A stretch of 64,000 bases of DNA from Microvirga sp. VF16 (GTDB lineage Bacteria; Pseudomonadota; Alphaproteobacteria; Rhizobiales; Beijerinckiaceae): the NCBI RefSeq assembly GCF_016864375.1, contig NZ_CP069358.1, positions 186,001 to 250,000 on the forward strand, read 5' to 3'. The translations under genes were made by a program, and so were the position numbers. Positions 52,248 to 61,829 of this stretch are shown here, in pieces. The stretch's first letter is position 1; every line of letters begins with the position of its first letter. The notes beneath the pieces are model-generated. The model did not search any database. It was given only the letters and a program-made list of their open reading frames with translations, and was not told the DNA's origin.

Positions 52248-53570
52248 TCAGAGTGCCATTTGCTCGAGTGTCTGCTCCATAGCGGTGAGGAAATGGTCGG
52301 CGTTCGCCTTCGAGAAGACCAGCGGCGGACGGATCTTCAGGCCGTTGGCGGCACGTCCCGTCGCGCTGATGAGCACCCGCCGCTCGCGCAGGCCGTTCAC
52401 GAAGGCCGCCGTCTCCTGCGTGGCGGGCTCCTTTGTGGCACGGTCCCGCACCAGCTCCACACCGACGAACAGACCGGCCCCGCGCACGTCGCCGATGATC
52501 GGGTGGCGGTTCGCCAGGTCCTGAAGGCCCTGCCGGAGATAAGTGCCCACGCGGCGGGCATTCTCCACCAGTCCCTCCTGTTCGATGACCTCCAGCACGG
52601 CCATGCCGGCCGCCGAGGAGACGGGGTTGCCGCCGAAGGTGTTGAAATAGCGCACGCGCTTCCCGAACTCGGCGAGAATCTCAGATTTCGTCACCATGCC
52701 GGCCACGGGATGACCGTTGCCCATGGGCTTTCCGAGGGTCACGATATCGGGCACGATCCCATGGCGCTGGAACCCCCACATGGCGTCGCCTGTGCGGCCG
52801 AAGCCGGGCTGGACCTCGTCCGCGATGAAAATCCCGCCGGCTTTGCGGATCTCCTCGACCGCCGGCTTCAGGAAGCCTGCTGGATCCGAGAACACGCCGT
52901 CGCTCGAGAAGATCGTGTCGACGATAAGCGCGGCGGGCTTGATGCCATGAGCCCTCATGTCGTCGATCGCGGCGCGAACATGCTGCGCAAAGGCCGCGCC
53001 CACATCCTGCCCGTTCGACCGATAATGGTCCGGCGCAGGCACGGTGCGCACGTGATCCCCCAAGCGCATCCCGGCGCCGAGCGAGGGCGACATCTCGGCG
53101 ATGACGCTCGTGACCCCGTGATAGGCGAAGTCGGTGATGATGACCCCGGTGCCGCCCGTGTGAGTTTTCGCCACCCGCAAGGCCAGATCGTTCGCCTCGC
53201 TGCCGGTGCAAGTGAACATCACCTGCGGGTTCTCGATGGGGAAATAGCCGAGAAGCTTCTCGGCATAGTCGAGAACCATGTCGTGGAGGTAGCGGGTATG
53301 GGTGTTGAGGATGGACGCCTGCCTGGACAGTGCGGCTACGACGTGCGGGTGGCAATGGCCGACAGACGCCACGTTGTTGTACACGTCGAGATAAGCCCGG
53401 CCATCGGGATCATAGAGCCACACGCCCTCCCCGCGCACCACATGGACCGGGTTGGCATAGAACAGCCGGTAGGCTGGCCCGAGCAGGCGCTGGCGACGGG
53501 CGATCATCTCCTGCTCGCGTACGGCCACATCGGCCGCCTTGGCAGGATCATAGGCGTTGATCATGGACAT
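52248..53570 (-). CDS. Class III aminotransferase / phospho-lyase-like PLP enzyme
   Basis: A 440-residue fold-type I PLP enzyme. Motifs are RAYLDVYNNVASVGHCHPHVV near residue 60, FTCTGSEANDLALRVAK near 118, TDFAYHGVTSVIAEMSP near 145, GIFIADEVQPGFGRTG near 247 and the PLP lysine in VTLGKPMGNGHPVAG near 278. The NVASVGH and KPMGNGHP features match the AGXT2L (ethanolamine-phosphate / 5-phosphohydroxylysine phospho-lyase) branch rather than ordinary transaminases. It starts 3 bp after the stop of an APH-type kinase gene that resembles hydroxylysine kinase, which supports a kinase/phospho-lyase pair. Plain transamination remains possible. Confidence 0.8.
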   Translation of the reverse strand: MSMINAYDPAKAADVAVREQEMIARRQRLLGPAYRLFYANPVHVVRGEGVWLYDPDGRAYLDVYNNVASVGHCHPHVVAALSRQASILNTHTRYLHDMVLDYAEKLLGYFPIENPQVMFTCTGSEANDLALRVAKTHTGGTGVIITDFAYHGVTSVIAEMSPSLGAGMRLGDHVRTVPAPDHYRSNGQDVGAAFAQHVRAAIDDMRAHGIKPAALIVDTIFSSDGVFSDPAGFLKPAVEEIRKAGGIFIADEVQPGFGRTGDAMWGFQRHGIVPDIVTLGKPMGNGHPVAGMVTKSEILAEFGKRVRYFNTFGGNPVSSAAGMAVLEVIEQEGLVENARRVGTYLRQGLQDLANRHPIIGDVRGAGLFVGVELVRDRATKEPATQETAAFVNGLRERRVLISATGRAANGLKIRPPLVFSKANADHFLTAMEQTLEQMAL

Positions 53571-53573
53571 CGG

Positions 53574-54632
53574 TCACTCCGGGCGGCTGTTTCGACGAAG
53601 ATAGGCGTGCGCTTCCGCGCGGTCCAAGGCGGCGAAGCGCTCCAACCCGGCCCAGGCTGACGGCGCGTTGCGCAGGATGTATTCGCGGTTCTCCGGCTGG
53701 ATGGCGGCGCGCCAGCTGGTGATCAGCACCGTCAGTATCATGCGGGTCACCACGAGGTCGAACAGGATCTCGAACTCGGCGTCGTCGAGCGGAAGGACAG
53801 CATGGTATCCGGCAATGAACTCGGAGACCGTTTCAAGCGGATGCCCGGCATCCGCATTCCGATAGGCCGCGGCGACCGCGGGATCGTTCACCAGAGGGGC
53901 CAGCACCGCATCGCCGAAGTCGATCACGCCGGTCACATGGTCATGATCGCGTTCCGCCACGAGCACGTTATGCGGGTTCAGATCGTTGTGGATGACCTGC
54001 GTGCGCAGGTTCGGCATGGCGGGTAGCACGAATTGCTCGAATCTGTCGAGGAACCGCTCCACCAGAGCACGCCGTTGCGGATCCTCGACATGCACCAGCA
54101 GGGGACACAGACGGTGGGCATGCTTCATGTCCCACATTAGCTCGTGGTTGGAAGCCGGATGCTGGAATTCCCGCATGGCGAGATCGATCCGGGCGAGCAC
54201 TCCGCCCATGTTCCGCCGCTGGCGCCGGCTGGGCGGCGTTTTATGCAGGGGCTCGCCCTGGAGAAACGTATAGAGGCGCACGACGCTCGGCAGTTGCCCC
54301 GGAAGCGTGAGGACGATTTCGGACCTGCCTTCAACAGATCTGACAATCCGCGGCACAGGCAGCAAGGGATCGGTCTGCTCGATATGCAGCAGGAGCTTGG
54401 TCTGGAAATCCGTCACCTGACGGTCTTCGACAGGATTGCTGATCCTCAGGAGGAAGTGATCGCCTTCCTCCGTCCTGATGTGGAAGTTGCTGTCCCGCTC
54501 GCCCGGCAGTCGGGTCGGCTCGCCGCGAATGCCGAAATGCTGAAGCGCAATTGCCTTCACTTCCTCGCCCGCAGCCACGGGCACAGCGGTTTCGAGCACG
54601 GCGTTGATGCTCGCTTGCGACGTCGTCGACAT
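53574..54632 (-). CDS. APH-family small-molecule kinase, hydroxylysine-kinase-like
   Basis: A 352-residue protein kinase-like-fold phosphotransferase. The catalytic loop VIHNDLNPHNVLV near residue 220 has the H-x-D-x4-N pattern and GVIDFGD near 243 supplies the metal-binding Asp. The N-terminal lobe contains LPGERDSNFHIRTEEGDHFLLRISNP near residue 45. This combination resembles hydroxylysine kinase and homoserine-kinase-II-like enzymes that phosphorylate hydroxyl groups of amino acids or amino alcohols. The ATG at 54632 is tentative; the frame opens at 54668, and neither start has a strong site. It is directly upstream of, and almost touching, the phospho-lyase-like gene. Confidence 0.78.
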   Translation of the reverse strand: MSTTSQASINAVLETAVPVAAGEEVKAIALQHFGIRGEPTRLPGERDSNFHIRTEEGDHFLLRISNPVEDRQVTDFQTKLLLHIEQTDPLLPVPRIVRSVEGRSEIVLTLPGQLPSVVRLYTFLQGEPLHKTPPSRRQRRNMGGVLARIDLAMREFQHPASNHELMWDMKHAHRLCPLLVHVEDPQRRALVERFLDRFEQFVLPAMPNLRTQVIHNDLNPHNVLVAERDHDHVTGVIDFGDAVLAPLVNDPAVAAAYRNADAGHPLETVSEFIAGYHAVLPLDDAEFEILFDLVVTRMILTVLITSWRAAIQPENREYILRNAPSAWAGLERFAALDRAEAHAYLRRNSRPE

Positions 54633-55150
54633 GATCAGGCTTACCTCGCCAGAACGGCCCGAGGTCATTCAGGCTCTGGGACATGCGGACGGCTCCGCAT
54701 TGCGGAGGCCTCGAGCGGACAATAGCTGCCCACAGCAATTTGTCAGCCATTTTCCGCCGATCGATGAGCGTTCCTCCTCAGCTCTCGTGGCTGATGCATC
54801 GCAAGCCCGGCAGTCCCGCTACTATGTGGGCCGGCTGAGGCAGTTCCTGATCGGTCAGGCATGCCGACGCCGGTCGAGAGCCACTACTGTGGCCTGCGCA
54901 AGTGACGCTACGGAGGCTAGGGCAGCTCTGGGTCAGGCAGTGAAGTTCGTTTACTGACAGGAACGTCCGATGTTCCTATCCGAAGCGGATATTCCGCCTA
55001 CTTCCGGCAAGTGCCAGGATGCGACCTTTCAGGTTCGCAGCCTAATCTTCGGGGCAGGCGCTTGCAGAACCTCCTTGTGTTAGACAAGACGGCCCGAAGA
55101 GTTCTCAGAATCCCTCCGGGCCAGTTCCATCAGTCCGCTGGCAACGAGGA
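54633..55150. other. Intergenic with one dispersed repeat
   Basis: About 500 bases without a supported gene between the kinase and the esterase operon end. It contains a dispersed 59-nt repeat at 54961-55019. No terminator hairpin with a T-run was seen. Confidence 0.35.
54961..55019 (+). repeat. Dispersed 59-nt intergenic repeat, copy 2
   Basis: It begins with GAACGTCCGATGTTC (GAAC/GTTC inverted ends) and finishes with AAGTGCCAGGA. The copy at 62790-62848 has identical ends and identical length, while the middle diverges. Confidence 0.65.
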
Positions 55151-56854
55151 CTACCGCAAATATTCAGGAGCTGGGTTGGGGAGATTTCGGCGGGGCCCAT
55201 CGGCTACACAGATGAAGCTGGCTGCATCATCCGGCTTTCCTTTGCCATCATACCGGGCCTTCTGCGGATAGGGGCAAAGAGGACGCGAAAAGGCTACGCC
55301 TTGCGCCTCCGCATTGTTCACGGACCTCGTGGCGACCACTTGATCAGGAGCAACACCTCGTTCCACCCAGTTCTCCAGGGCCTCCTGCACCTTCAGCACA
55401 TTGGCGCCTGGCCCACCGCGGCAGTGCTCAAGACCCGGAGCCAGAAAGAGGCGGTAGAAGTCACCCGTCTGCCTCGCGACCTGGGTCGAGCCGGGTTGCT
55501 CTTCGAGACGCTGCGCCTGATGCTCCAGCACACGCCCGTGATAGCTGACGGAGTCGAGTGCGGGCACGACAGGATCGGCAAGTCCATGGTAGTGGATCAG
55601 CTTGCCGCCGCGCCGGCGAAATTGCTCCAGATCAGGATCCATCGCATTGATGACAGGAGCGAGCCTCGCATCAACCGCCTCCATGTCGCGGTCGAAATCG
55701 AAATCCCACCAGTTCCAGTTCGGATTGTCGAAGGCCCAATGCTGCCAGAAGTTCAGCCGTGACGGAACTGCCGCGTTCTTCGGGTCCGCCCAGTACAGGC
55801 TCCACCCCGGCAGCTTCGGGTTGGCCAGGCCGGAGTTCTCGCTGCCGACGGGCCACCCGAAGTAGATTTGTTTGCCCGTCCGCGGGTTTCTCGCTCCCGC
55901 ATACATCTTCTTCAAGGCGTCGACCTGGGATGCCGTGAGGCAGTCGGAGCCGTCCCCACTTTTGCACTGGATCGCTGCCGGGTCGAAGTCGCACGAGAAC
56001 GGATCGTTCAGGTATTCATCTGTCGCAAGTCCTCCTGCCTCTGCTCCATTCTGCTTTCGGCACGCAGCCAACGCAGACTTCGCGATGAGGGCCAGCTTGG
56101 AGGACGGGATGATCTGGCTTTCGTTGTTCTGGGGCGGGTGGTTCTGAATGAACTGCCAGAGGAAGCCCGCATTCAGGTGCGTGCGGTTATGGCCAGGAGC
56201 ACCTGCGATGATGCCGTCGAAGTCGTCCGGGTAGCGCTGTGCCTCCATGAACGCCTGCTGCCCGCCCGTCGAGCATCCGGAGAAGTACGAGTATCGGGCA
56301 GGACGGCCATAGAAGACCGACGTAATGACCTTCGCTTTCGTCACCGACTCGTGGACGGCCCGATGCCCCCAGTCGATGATGGATTCCGGCTTCCCGATGG
56401 CGAAATCGGGATCGTCACCCGTGTGACCCGTGTCGGTCCCAACAGTGGCGTAGCCAGTCCTGAGCAAGGCTCCAAGGTCCGAATACGGGATGGCAGAACT
56501 GTATCCTCCGTTCCCGAACATCTGGAGCTTGCCGTTCCAGCCCGTCTGCGGGAGCCATACCTCAAAGCCGATCTTTGAACCTGGAACAGGGCTTGTTACA
56601 CCACGTACCCGGTAGAAAGCGGGGAGATTGCTGATCGGGCTTGTCGTGCCAGGCGGTGTGTAAGCGCCAGCGGCAACAGGTTCAACAGCCTCGAGGGTCG
56701 TATTGGCAAGCGAGAGCACCTTCAAATCTTCGCAGGGTTCTGCCGCAGCGGAGGTCGCCAGGAACGAAATGCCAAGGAGCGACAGGGTTGCCGCCCCTCC
56801 CTTGCGATGGACTGAATGAGGCCTCGTAGTTTTGTGCCTCATCTGAACCTTCAT
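55151..56854 (-). CDS. Tannase/feruloyl-esterase-family secreted hydrolase
   Basis: A 567-residue hydrolase of the tannase and feruloyl esterase family, which cleaves esters of aromatic or hydroxy acids. The signal peptide occupies about residues 18-38 (ATLSLLGISFLATSAAA), so the product is exported. The nucleophile motif GCSTGGQQ lies near residue 192, preceded by VGTDTGHTGDDPDF. The acid and base are probably in HYHGLADPVVPALDS and GLEHCRGGPG near the C terminus. Cysteines flanking the active-site Ser and His (SGCSTGG; EHCRGG) fit the family's CS-D-HC arrangement. The ATG at 56854 has GGAG six bases upstream. It is the last gene of the LysR-linked operon. Confidence 0.87.
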   Translation of the reverse strand: MKVQMRHKTTRPHSVHRKGGAATLSLLGISFLATSAAAEPCEDLKVLSLANTTLEAVEPVAAGAYTPPGTTSPISNLPAFYRVRGVTSPVPGSKIGFEVWLPQTGWNGKLQMFGNGGYSSAIPYSDLGALLRTGYATVGTDTGHTGDDPDFAIGKPESIIDWGHRAVHESVTKAKVITSVFYGRPARYSYFSGCSTGGQQAFMEAQRYPDDFDGIIAGAPGHNRTHLNAGFLWQFIQNHPPQNNESQIIPSSKLALIAKSALAACRKQNGAEAGGLATDEYLNDPFSCDFDPAAIQCKSGDGSDCLTASQVDALKKMYAGARNPRTGKQIYFGWPVGSENSGLANPKLPGWSLYWADPKNAAVPSRLNFWQHWAFDNPNWNWWDFDFDRDMEAVDARLAPVINAMDPDLEQFRRRGGKLIHYHGLADPVVPALDSVSYHGRVLEHQAQRLEEQPGSTQVARQTGDFYRLFLAPGLEHCRGGPGANVLKVQEALENWVERGVAPDQVVATRSVNNAEAQGVAFSRPLCPYPQKARYDGKGKPDDAASFICVADGPRRNLPNPAPEYLR

Positions 56855-56962
56855 CACTGCTCCGTCCTATCGGTTCATGTTTGTCGGAGACGGATCTCAC
56901 CTCGTTGCCAACCCGGATCACGAAACTCTCAGTGCGAGCTGACCTGCTTTCGTGTTGTCGTG

Positions 56963-59015
56963 TTAGTCCGGGATGATGGCTCGCCCACGCTCCACGTGAA
57001 TGCGATCGGCATCGGCCGGTTTGGCCGCGATCGAAGCGATGTTCTTCGGTTCCAAGGACGGAGCCTGTCCGGGCTGCCCGCCTCGGGGCGTGGGGCGCAC
57101 CACCTGATGATCGGGCAGAGGGGATCCCTGCGTCAGGTGCGCGTACATCTGCTCCAATGCACGCAAGTGGTAGATCGTCAGCCGCACAAACCGAGTGTCA
57201 TAGCCTGGCTCGGATGCTCCGAAATGCTGCGCGTTGGCCACCTCGACGTAGCGCAACCGGCTCCGATCACCCTCGACGAGGCTGTTGAGAGCAAGATAGG
57301 GACGGGACGTAAAGCCGACTGGAACGCGCGCGTCCGCACGACCATGCACTATGATGGTCGGCTTGCCATGAAGATCACCGGATGCGAGGAACTCGCGATT
57401 GCCCGCCTGAACCCGTTGGGCATTGGCTGACTGGCCGGTCGCGAGTTCCCGAAGGCAGAGCGCTCCATCCAGGTTGTAGTCCCGACGTCCGGTCGAGGCA
57501 GAGGCGGAAACGGCACTGCGCCGCGGGCCGGCAGGATCAAGATCGTTGATGATGTCGACCGGCCCGACAGGAGCACCTCCCGGTGCCGTTGCGAAGATGG
57601 TTGCCAGCACGTCCGCAGGGATCGGTATTGGCCGGCCGTCCTTGTCTGCGGCGGCATAGCTGAGGCCACAAATCCGGTCCTCGACACCAAAGCGACCATG
57701 GTCGCTTACGTACTTGGCGGCCGTAGCATCTGGCGCGATGTCGTAGTGGGAGGCGTGCAAGACGTCAGACTCGGGCTCCCAGCCATAGCCCCGCAGCTTT
57801 GCAAGGGCCTCATTGCCTTGAGCCTCCACCGTCACGCTCGAGAGCAGCCCCTTCTCCTTGAGTGACCGGCACCGGTTCTCTGCGAATGCGAGCTTCTCAC
57901 GCCGGGGCGCATCGGGCGTCGCCACAGCGGCACAGGGCTGATACAGGATCGCCGTGGTGAAGTAGTCGAGGAGCGTCCGGCCCGTGCCCGGCCGTTTGGT
58001 GCCCCCGCGCTCGACCATCACCGCATTGTTAGGCTGCACCTGCACCTGAGGCTCGGCGGCCACGATGCCGTCGATCCAGCCCTCCTTGTCGTATTCACCA
58101 CCGTACAGGGCTGCCCTACCGCCATTGGAACTGCCGGTGGCGATCACCAGTGTGTTGTCACGGGTCAGGTAAGGACCGTCCCCTGAGCCACGGGCATCCT
58201 GGTTGAGCTGGTAGAACGCGAACTGGATCGCCCGCACGACATCCCGGCCCCAACCAGTCTCGGGGTTCTGCTTTGAATGGGCGTGCTTGAAGGCGATGCG
58301 GTGGGGAAACGCCTTCAGGAGCTCCTGACGCTTAGTCTCGTCCAGAGCAGCCCTGAAATGTGCCTCCCGGCCAGCTTCCGCTGCGTCGGCTCGAGTACCA
58401 TCGAGGCGATTGACCGTGTCGGTCTCCAGATCGTGCACGCCATTACCAGCTCCCTTGTCGGTGTACACGACAGCGCAATCCCGCCGCAGGCCCCAGTACC
58501 CGAAATCAACGATGTCGCGATACAGGCTTGAGGATCCGTTGACAGGGACGGCCAGAATGCACGGCCGCTCAGACCGGAAGGAGGCTGGCACCTGCACGAG
58601 CATCGCCACATTCTGACGACCGTCGTCATCATCCGCATAGGCGAGATACTCTGTGCCGGCAATCTTGCCGTCATCCGGGAACGCTGCTCCAGTGCGTGGA
58701 TCGATGTTCGGCCCGTAGAGCCGCCCGAAGCCCTCCCCCCGACGAGCCACGAGAGAACAAGGCCGCGCGTCTCAACTCGGCCGCGGTCGGGTGAAGTTTG
58801 TCCGCATATCCCGGCGCCGGCGCCTTGTCGGTCATGCCAGCAATACCGAGGCCTGCCGTCGCGAGATCATCGGACTGTCCGTCGAGCGCAGTTCTCTGCA
58901 CGGACCGGAGCCAGTCGGGCTTGCTGGCCTCGCTCGGTGTTTCGGCCAGCGCTCCGAATGAGGCTGCTCCAAGCCACGTAACAGTCGTGAGGAACCGAAA
59001 GGCACTGCGCTTCAT
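56963..59015 (-). pseudogene. 3-hydroxybutyrate-oligomer hydrolase, interrupted by a frameshift
   Basis: The two frames together make a 3HB-oligomer hydrolase (about 680 residues), which degrades short PHB oligomers. The N-terminal part (59015 down to about 58740) encodes a signal peptide (RFLTTVTWLGAASFGALAE) and runs to LRRAALFSRGSSGGGL. The second frame continues GEGFGRLYGPNIDPRTGAAF and carries the nucleophile motif ATGSSNGGRAALYGG, VHGRADARVPVGF and NAQHFGASEPG (His). The break coincides with a run of six C on the plus strand at 58735-58740; removing one base restores a continuous frame. It is either a true mutation, a slippage-prone switch, or a sequencing error. It lies between the Bug binding protein and tannase genes. 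Confidence 0.82.
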
Positions 59016-59054
59016 CTCATCCTCCCGTTGGTACCATGTTGTTGGCAGGGATCG

Positions 59055-60023
59055 TTATTCCGGCTGGATGCCGGCCGCCTTGACGATGTCGGCCCATTTC
59101 TTGATCTCGGTGCCGACGAATGCCTTCAGTTCCTCTGGCGTGCTGGTCTCCGCCTCGATGCCAGCCGTGAGCAGCTTTTCCTGGGTCGTCTTGTCGTTGA
59201 CGGCGGCCACCAGTGCCTCGCGCAGCTTGTCGACGACGGGCTTGGGCGTCTTGGCCGGCACGAAGGCAGCAAACCAGGCGGCAAGGTCGTAGCCCTTCAC
59301 GCCAGCCTCTTCCATGGTCGGCAGTTCGGGAGCCAGCGTGCTGCGCTTGGCGGTCGAGACGGCAAGGCCCGTGGCCTTGCCGGCCTTCACCTGCGGCAGC
59401 GTCGTCGAGATGTCGGCGAAGATGATGTTGATCTGCCCGCCGAGGAGATCGGTGATGGCTTGCGGGTTGCTCCGGTAAGGCACACCCTGGATGTCGACAC
59501 CGCCCAGGGACTTCAGCATCTCGCCGGCGATACGCGACGAACTGGAGCCGAAGCCGAACGTCAGCTCCCCAGGTTTTGCCTTGGCGTGGGCGATGAGTTC
59601 CTGCACGTTCTTAGCCGGCACAGACGGGTTCGTGATGAGCGCCAGCGTGATGGTGCCGAGTTTCGTCACCGGCTCAAAGCTGTTGATGGCATCGTACGGT
59701 ACGTTCTTCATCAGGCTCTGGTTGGCCCCATGCGTCGTATTCGTGGTGATCAGCACGGTATGGCCGTCCGGCTCGGCCCGGGCCACGTTCTGGGCGGCTA
59801 GATTGCCGTTCGCACCGGCCATGTTCTCGACGATGATCGACTGCCCGAGCGTCTTGGAGGCATGCTCACCCACGATGCGAGCAAGCGCGTCCGTGGCGCT
59901 GCCGGCAGCAAATGGGACGATGAACTTGATGGTGCGGGTCGGATAGGGCTGTGCTGCGGCGGGCAAGGCAGCCAGCATGGTCCCGGCAAGGGTCAGGGCA
60001 GCAGTCCAAGTCTTCACTCTCAT
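59055..60023 (-). CDS. Bug/TctC-family periplasmic binding protein
   Basis: A 322-residue extracytoplasmic receptor of the tripartite tricarboxylate transporter type. The signal peptide is at about residues 1-25 (TAALTLAGTMLAALPAAA) and the mature start is YPTRTIKFIVPFAAGSATDALARIV. The VENMAGANGNLAAQNVARAEPDGHT segment is the Bug-family signature for binding a carboxylate. A GGAGGAG site precedes the ATG at 60023. No TctA/TctB membrane genes are in the window, so it is an orphan receptor or partners with a distant transporter. The operon context suggests a hydroxy-acid or aromatic carboxylate ligand. Confidence 0.88.
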   Translation of the reverse strand: MRVKTWTAALTLAGTMLAALPAAAQPYPTRTIKFIVPFAAGSATDALARIVGEHASKTLGQSIIVENMAGANGNLAAQNVARAEPDGHTVLITTNTTHGANQSLMKNVPYDAINSFEPVTKLGTITLALITNPSVPAKNVQELIAHAKAKPGELTFGFGSSSSRIAGEMLKSLGGVDIQGVPYRSNPQAITDLLGGQINIIFADISTTLPQVKAGKATGLAVSTAKRSTLAPELPTMEEAGVKGYDLAAWFAAFVPAKTPKPVVDKLREALVAAVNDKTTQEKLLTAGIEAETSTPEELKAFVGTEIKKWADIVKAAGIQPE

Positions 60024-60046
60024 GGTCGTCTCCTCCAAAATCTCGG

Positions 60047-60394
60047 TTAAATGACGTCGCCTTGGGCTGGCGCTTCGTGGGTGTGGGGTTCGTCGGGAAG
60101 CTCAAGATCGAGCAGGGCGGAGCTCAGGCTCTTCCCATGGGTGTCGAGGATCAGCGAGCGGGTCACGCCGCCACCCAGCGCTTGGCGCAGGACGAAGTTT
60201 AGGGCTCCAAGGCTCGGGATCGCGTAGCGGATCACCTCGCCGGCTACGAGGTCACCGAAGTGGGCTTTGACGCGCTCGGGCGTGACGTGCCGGAGCAGCC
60301 GAGGGTAATCTCGGTCGTCATAGGCGATCACCGAGATGCTGGATGTGTTGCCCTTGTCGCCGGTGCGGGAGTGAGCGATCTGACGGAGCTTCAT
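60047..60394 (-). CDS. AtuA-associated small protein
   Basis: A 115-residue protein matching the small partner of AtuA-family proteins (MKLRQIAHSRTGDKGNTSSISVIAYD; KAHFGDLVAGEVIRYAIPSLGALNFVL in part; ALGGGVTRSL). In many genomes this region is fused to the C terminus of AtuA; here it is separate and starts one base after the large gene's stop, showing coupling. The biochemical function of the pair is not established outside the acyclic terpene pathway. Confidence 0.78.
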   Translation of the reverse strand: MKLRQIAHSRTGDKGNTSSISVIAYDDRDYPRLLRHVTPERVKAHFGDLVAGEVIRYAIPSLGALNFVLRQALGGGVTRSLILDTHGKSLSSALLDLELPDEPHTHEAPAQGDVI

Positions 60395-60395
60395 C

Positions 60396-61742
60396 TCAGC
60401 ACTCCACGTAATGCACAGCGGGCTGGACCAGATCGCGCGGGATGTAGGTGGAGAGGATGCCCACCACCTCGCGGGCAGACTTCGTCACGCCGCCCCCGCC
60501 GGCGGGTCCGTTGGTGTAGAGGGTCTCGACCTCATTGCCGATCCGCACGGCCTCCTCCAGGCTCTCAGTGCGCCCCACGACCCGCACGCGAACCTCATAC
60601 GGCTCAGGGCGGTTGCCGTTGGCTGAGAGCCTGTCGCCGTGCAGTGAGTTGACGCCGATGAGATCGAAGCGCAGCTCGGAAGCGCGGACACCGGTGAGCG
60701 CAAGGCGCTCCTTGACGATGTCGAGGGCCAGTACTCCGCGGGCGCGGGCCCCTGGGCCCGCATAGGAGATCTGGCCCTCGCCGACGAAGCCTTCGATTGT
60801 CCCGATGGACACCTTCAGAGTCTCTGGCCTGGGGCTGCCGGCAGCGCCTTGGATGCGGACCCGGTCAGGCCCGATCTCCCCGACGATGACGTGCGAGAAG
60901 TCGGCAATCACGTCCGGGGTGAGGTACCGGGCCGGGTCATGAATCTCGTAGAGGATCTGCTCCTTGCAGGTGGCGGGCATAACCCGTCCACCCGAGCCCG
61001 CCACCTTGGTGATGACGACCGATCCGTCCTCGCTGACCTCGCCGATGGGAAAACCCAGGCGGGCGAGATCGGGAACATCCTTGTAGCCGGGATCTGCGAA
61101 GTACCCGCCCGTCACCTGCCCGGCACATTCGAGCAGATGCCCGATCAACGTGGCCTGCCCAAGCCGCTGCCAATCCTCCATCCCCCAGCCAAACTCGTGA
61201 ACGAGGGGACCGACGAAGAGAGATGGGTCTGAGGCCCGGCCTGTAATGACGATGTCGGCGCCCTGCGCGAGCGCCTCCGCAATGGATTGTGCGCCGATAT
61301 AGGCATTAGCCGACACGATGCGGTTGGCGAGTTCGCTGAGCGTGCCCCCGGTTTCCTCGATCCGGTAATCACCACCCGCCAGCGACGGTAGAACGTCATC
61401 GCCCGTGACGGCCGCGATCTTCAGTCCCGTCAGCCCAAGCTCCTGGACAACCGCACGGGTTCGCTCGGCGGCCGCAACGGGGTTGGCGGCCCCCATATTA
61501 GTCACGATCCGAATGCCTTTGCTGTGACAGAGAGGGAGAACAGCCCGCAACCGATCCGGCAGGAGCGGATCGTAGCCGGCGGCGGGGTCCTTGAGCTTGG
61601 CCTGCTGGGCCAGAGCGATGGTGCGCTCGGCAAGGCACTCGAACACTAGATATTGAAGCTCACCCTTCTCGGCGAGCTCAATGGCCGGCTCGATCCTGTC
61701 GCCGCCATAGCCTGCACCTGCGCCGATCCTGATCTGTCTCAT
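60396..61742 (-). CDS. AtuA-family (DUF1446) protein
   Basis: A 448-residue protein of the acyclic terpene utilisation AtuA family. Recognisable stretches are IRIGAGAGYGGDRIEPAIELAEKGEL at the N terminus (in two parts), VTNMGAANPVAAAERT near residue 80, and DIVITGRASDPSLFVGPLVHEFGW near 160. The ATG at 61742 has GGAG upstream. It is the first gene of a five-gene operon with its small partner, a Bug receptor and two secreted hydrolases. No acyl-CoA carboxylase, hydratase or other atu genes accompany it, so terpene use is not implied. Its substrate is likely an intermediate from the acids released by the hydrolases; that is inference. Confidence 0.82.
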   Translation of the reverse strand: MRQIRIGAGAGYGGDRIEPAIELAEKGELQYLVFECLAERTIALAQQAKLKDPAAGYDPLLPDRLRAVLPLCHSKGIRIVTNMGAANPVAAAERTRAVVQELGLTGLKIAAVTGDDVLPSLAGGDYRIEETGGTLSELANRIVSANAYIGAQSIAEALAQGADIVITGRASDPSLFVGPLVHEFGWGMEDWQRLGQATLIGHLLECAGQVTGGYFADPGYKDVPDLARLGFPIGEVSEDGSVVITKVAGSGGRVMPATCKEQILYEIHDPARYLTPDVIADFSHVIVGEIGPDRVRIQGAAGSPRPETLKVSIGTIEGFVGEGQISYAGPGARARGVLALDIVKERLALTGVRASELRFDLIGVNSLHGDRLSANGNRPEPYEVRVRVVGRTESLEEAVRIGNEVETLYTNGPAGGGGVTKSAREVVGILSTYIPRDLVQPAVHYVEC

Positions 61743-61784
61743 AGGGTTCTCCGGATCTCCAGCGCATTAGAGATCGAGCCCGGT

Positions 61785-61805
61785 GATCACACAATTGAAA
61801 TGATC
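61785..61805. promoter_or_regulatory. LysR-type operator (T-N11-A box)
   Basis: GATCA and TGATC form an inverted repeat around an 11-bp spacer, the classic LysR-binding layout. It lies between the divergent starts of the AtuA operon (61742) and the LysR gene (61830), 25-45 bp from the LysR start codon. Confidence 0.65.
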
Positions 61806-61829
61806 GGATCACAGTAATAGGCTACGTTT

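Noticed and set aside
51921..53660. A 579-codon open frame antisense to the class III aminotransferase and overlapping the end of the HisD-like gene
   Set aside because: No domain motif, composition dominated by His/Arg/Gly/Asp typical of antisense reading, and it spans two well-supported genes.
54604..54957. A 117-codon plus-strand frame upstream of the kinase
   Set aside because: It overlaps the kinase start on the opposite strand, has no motif and no good ribosome site.
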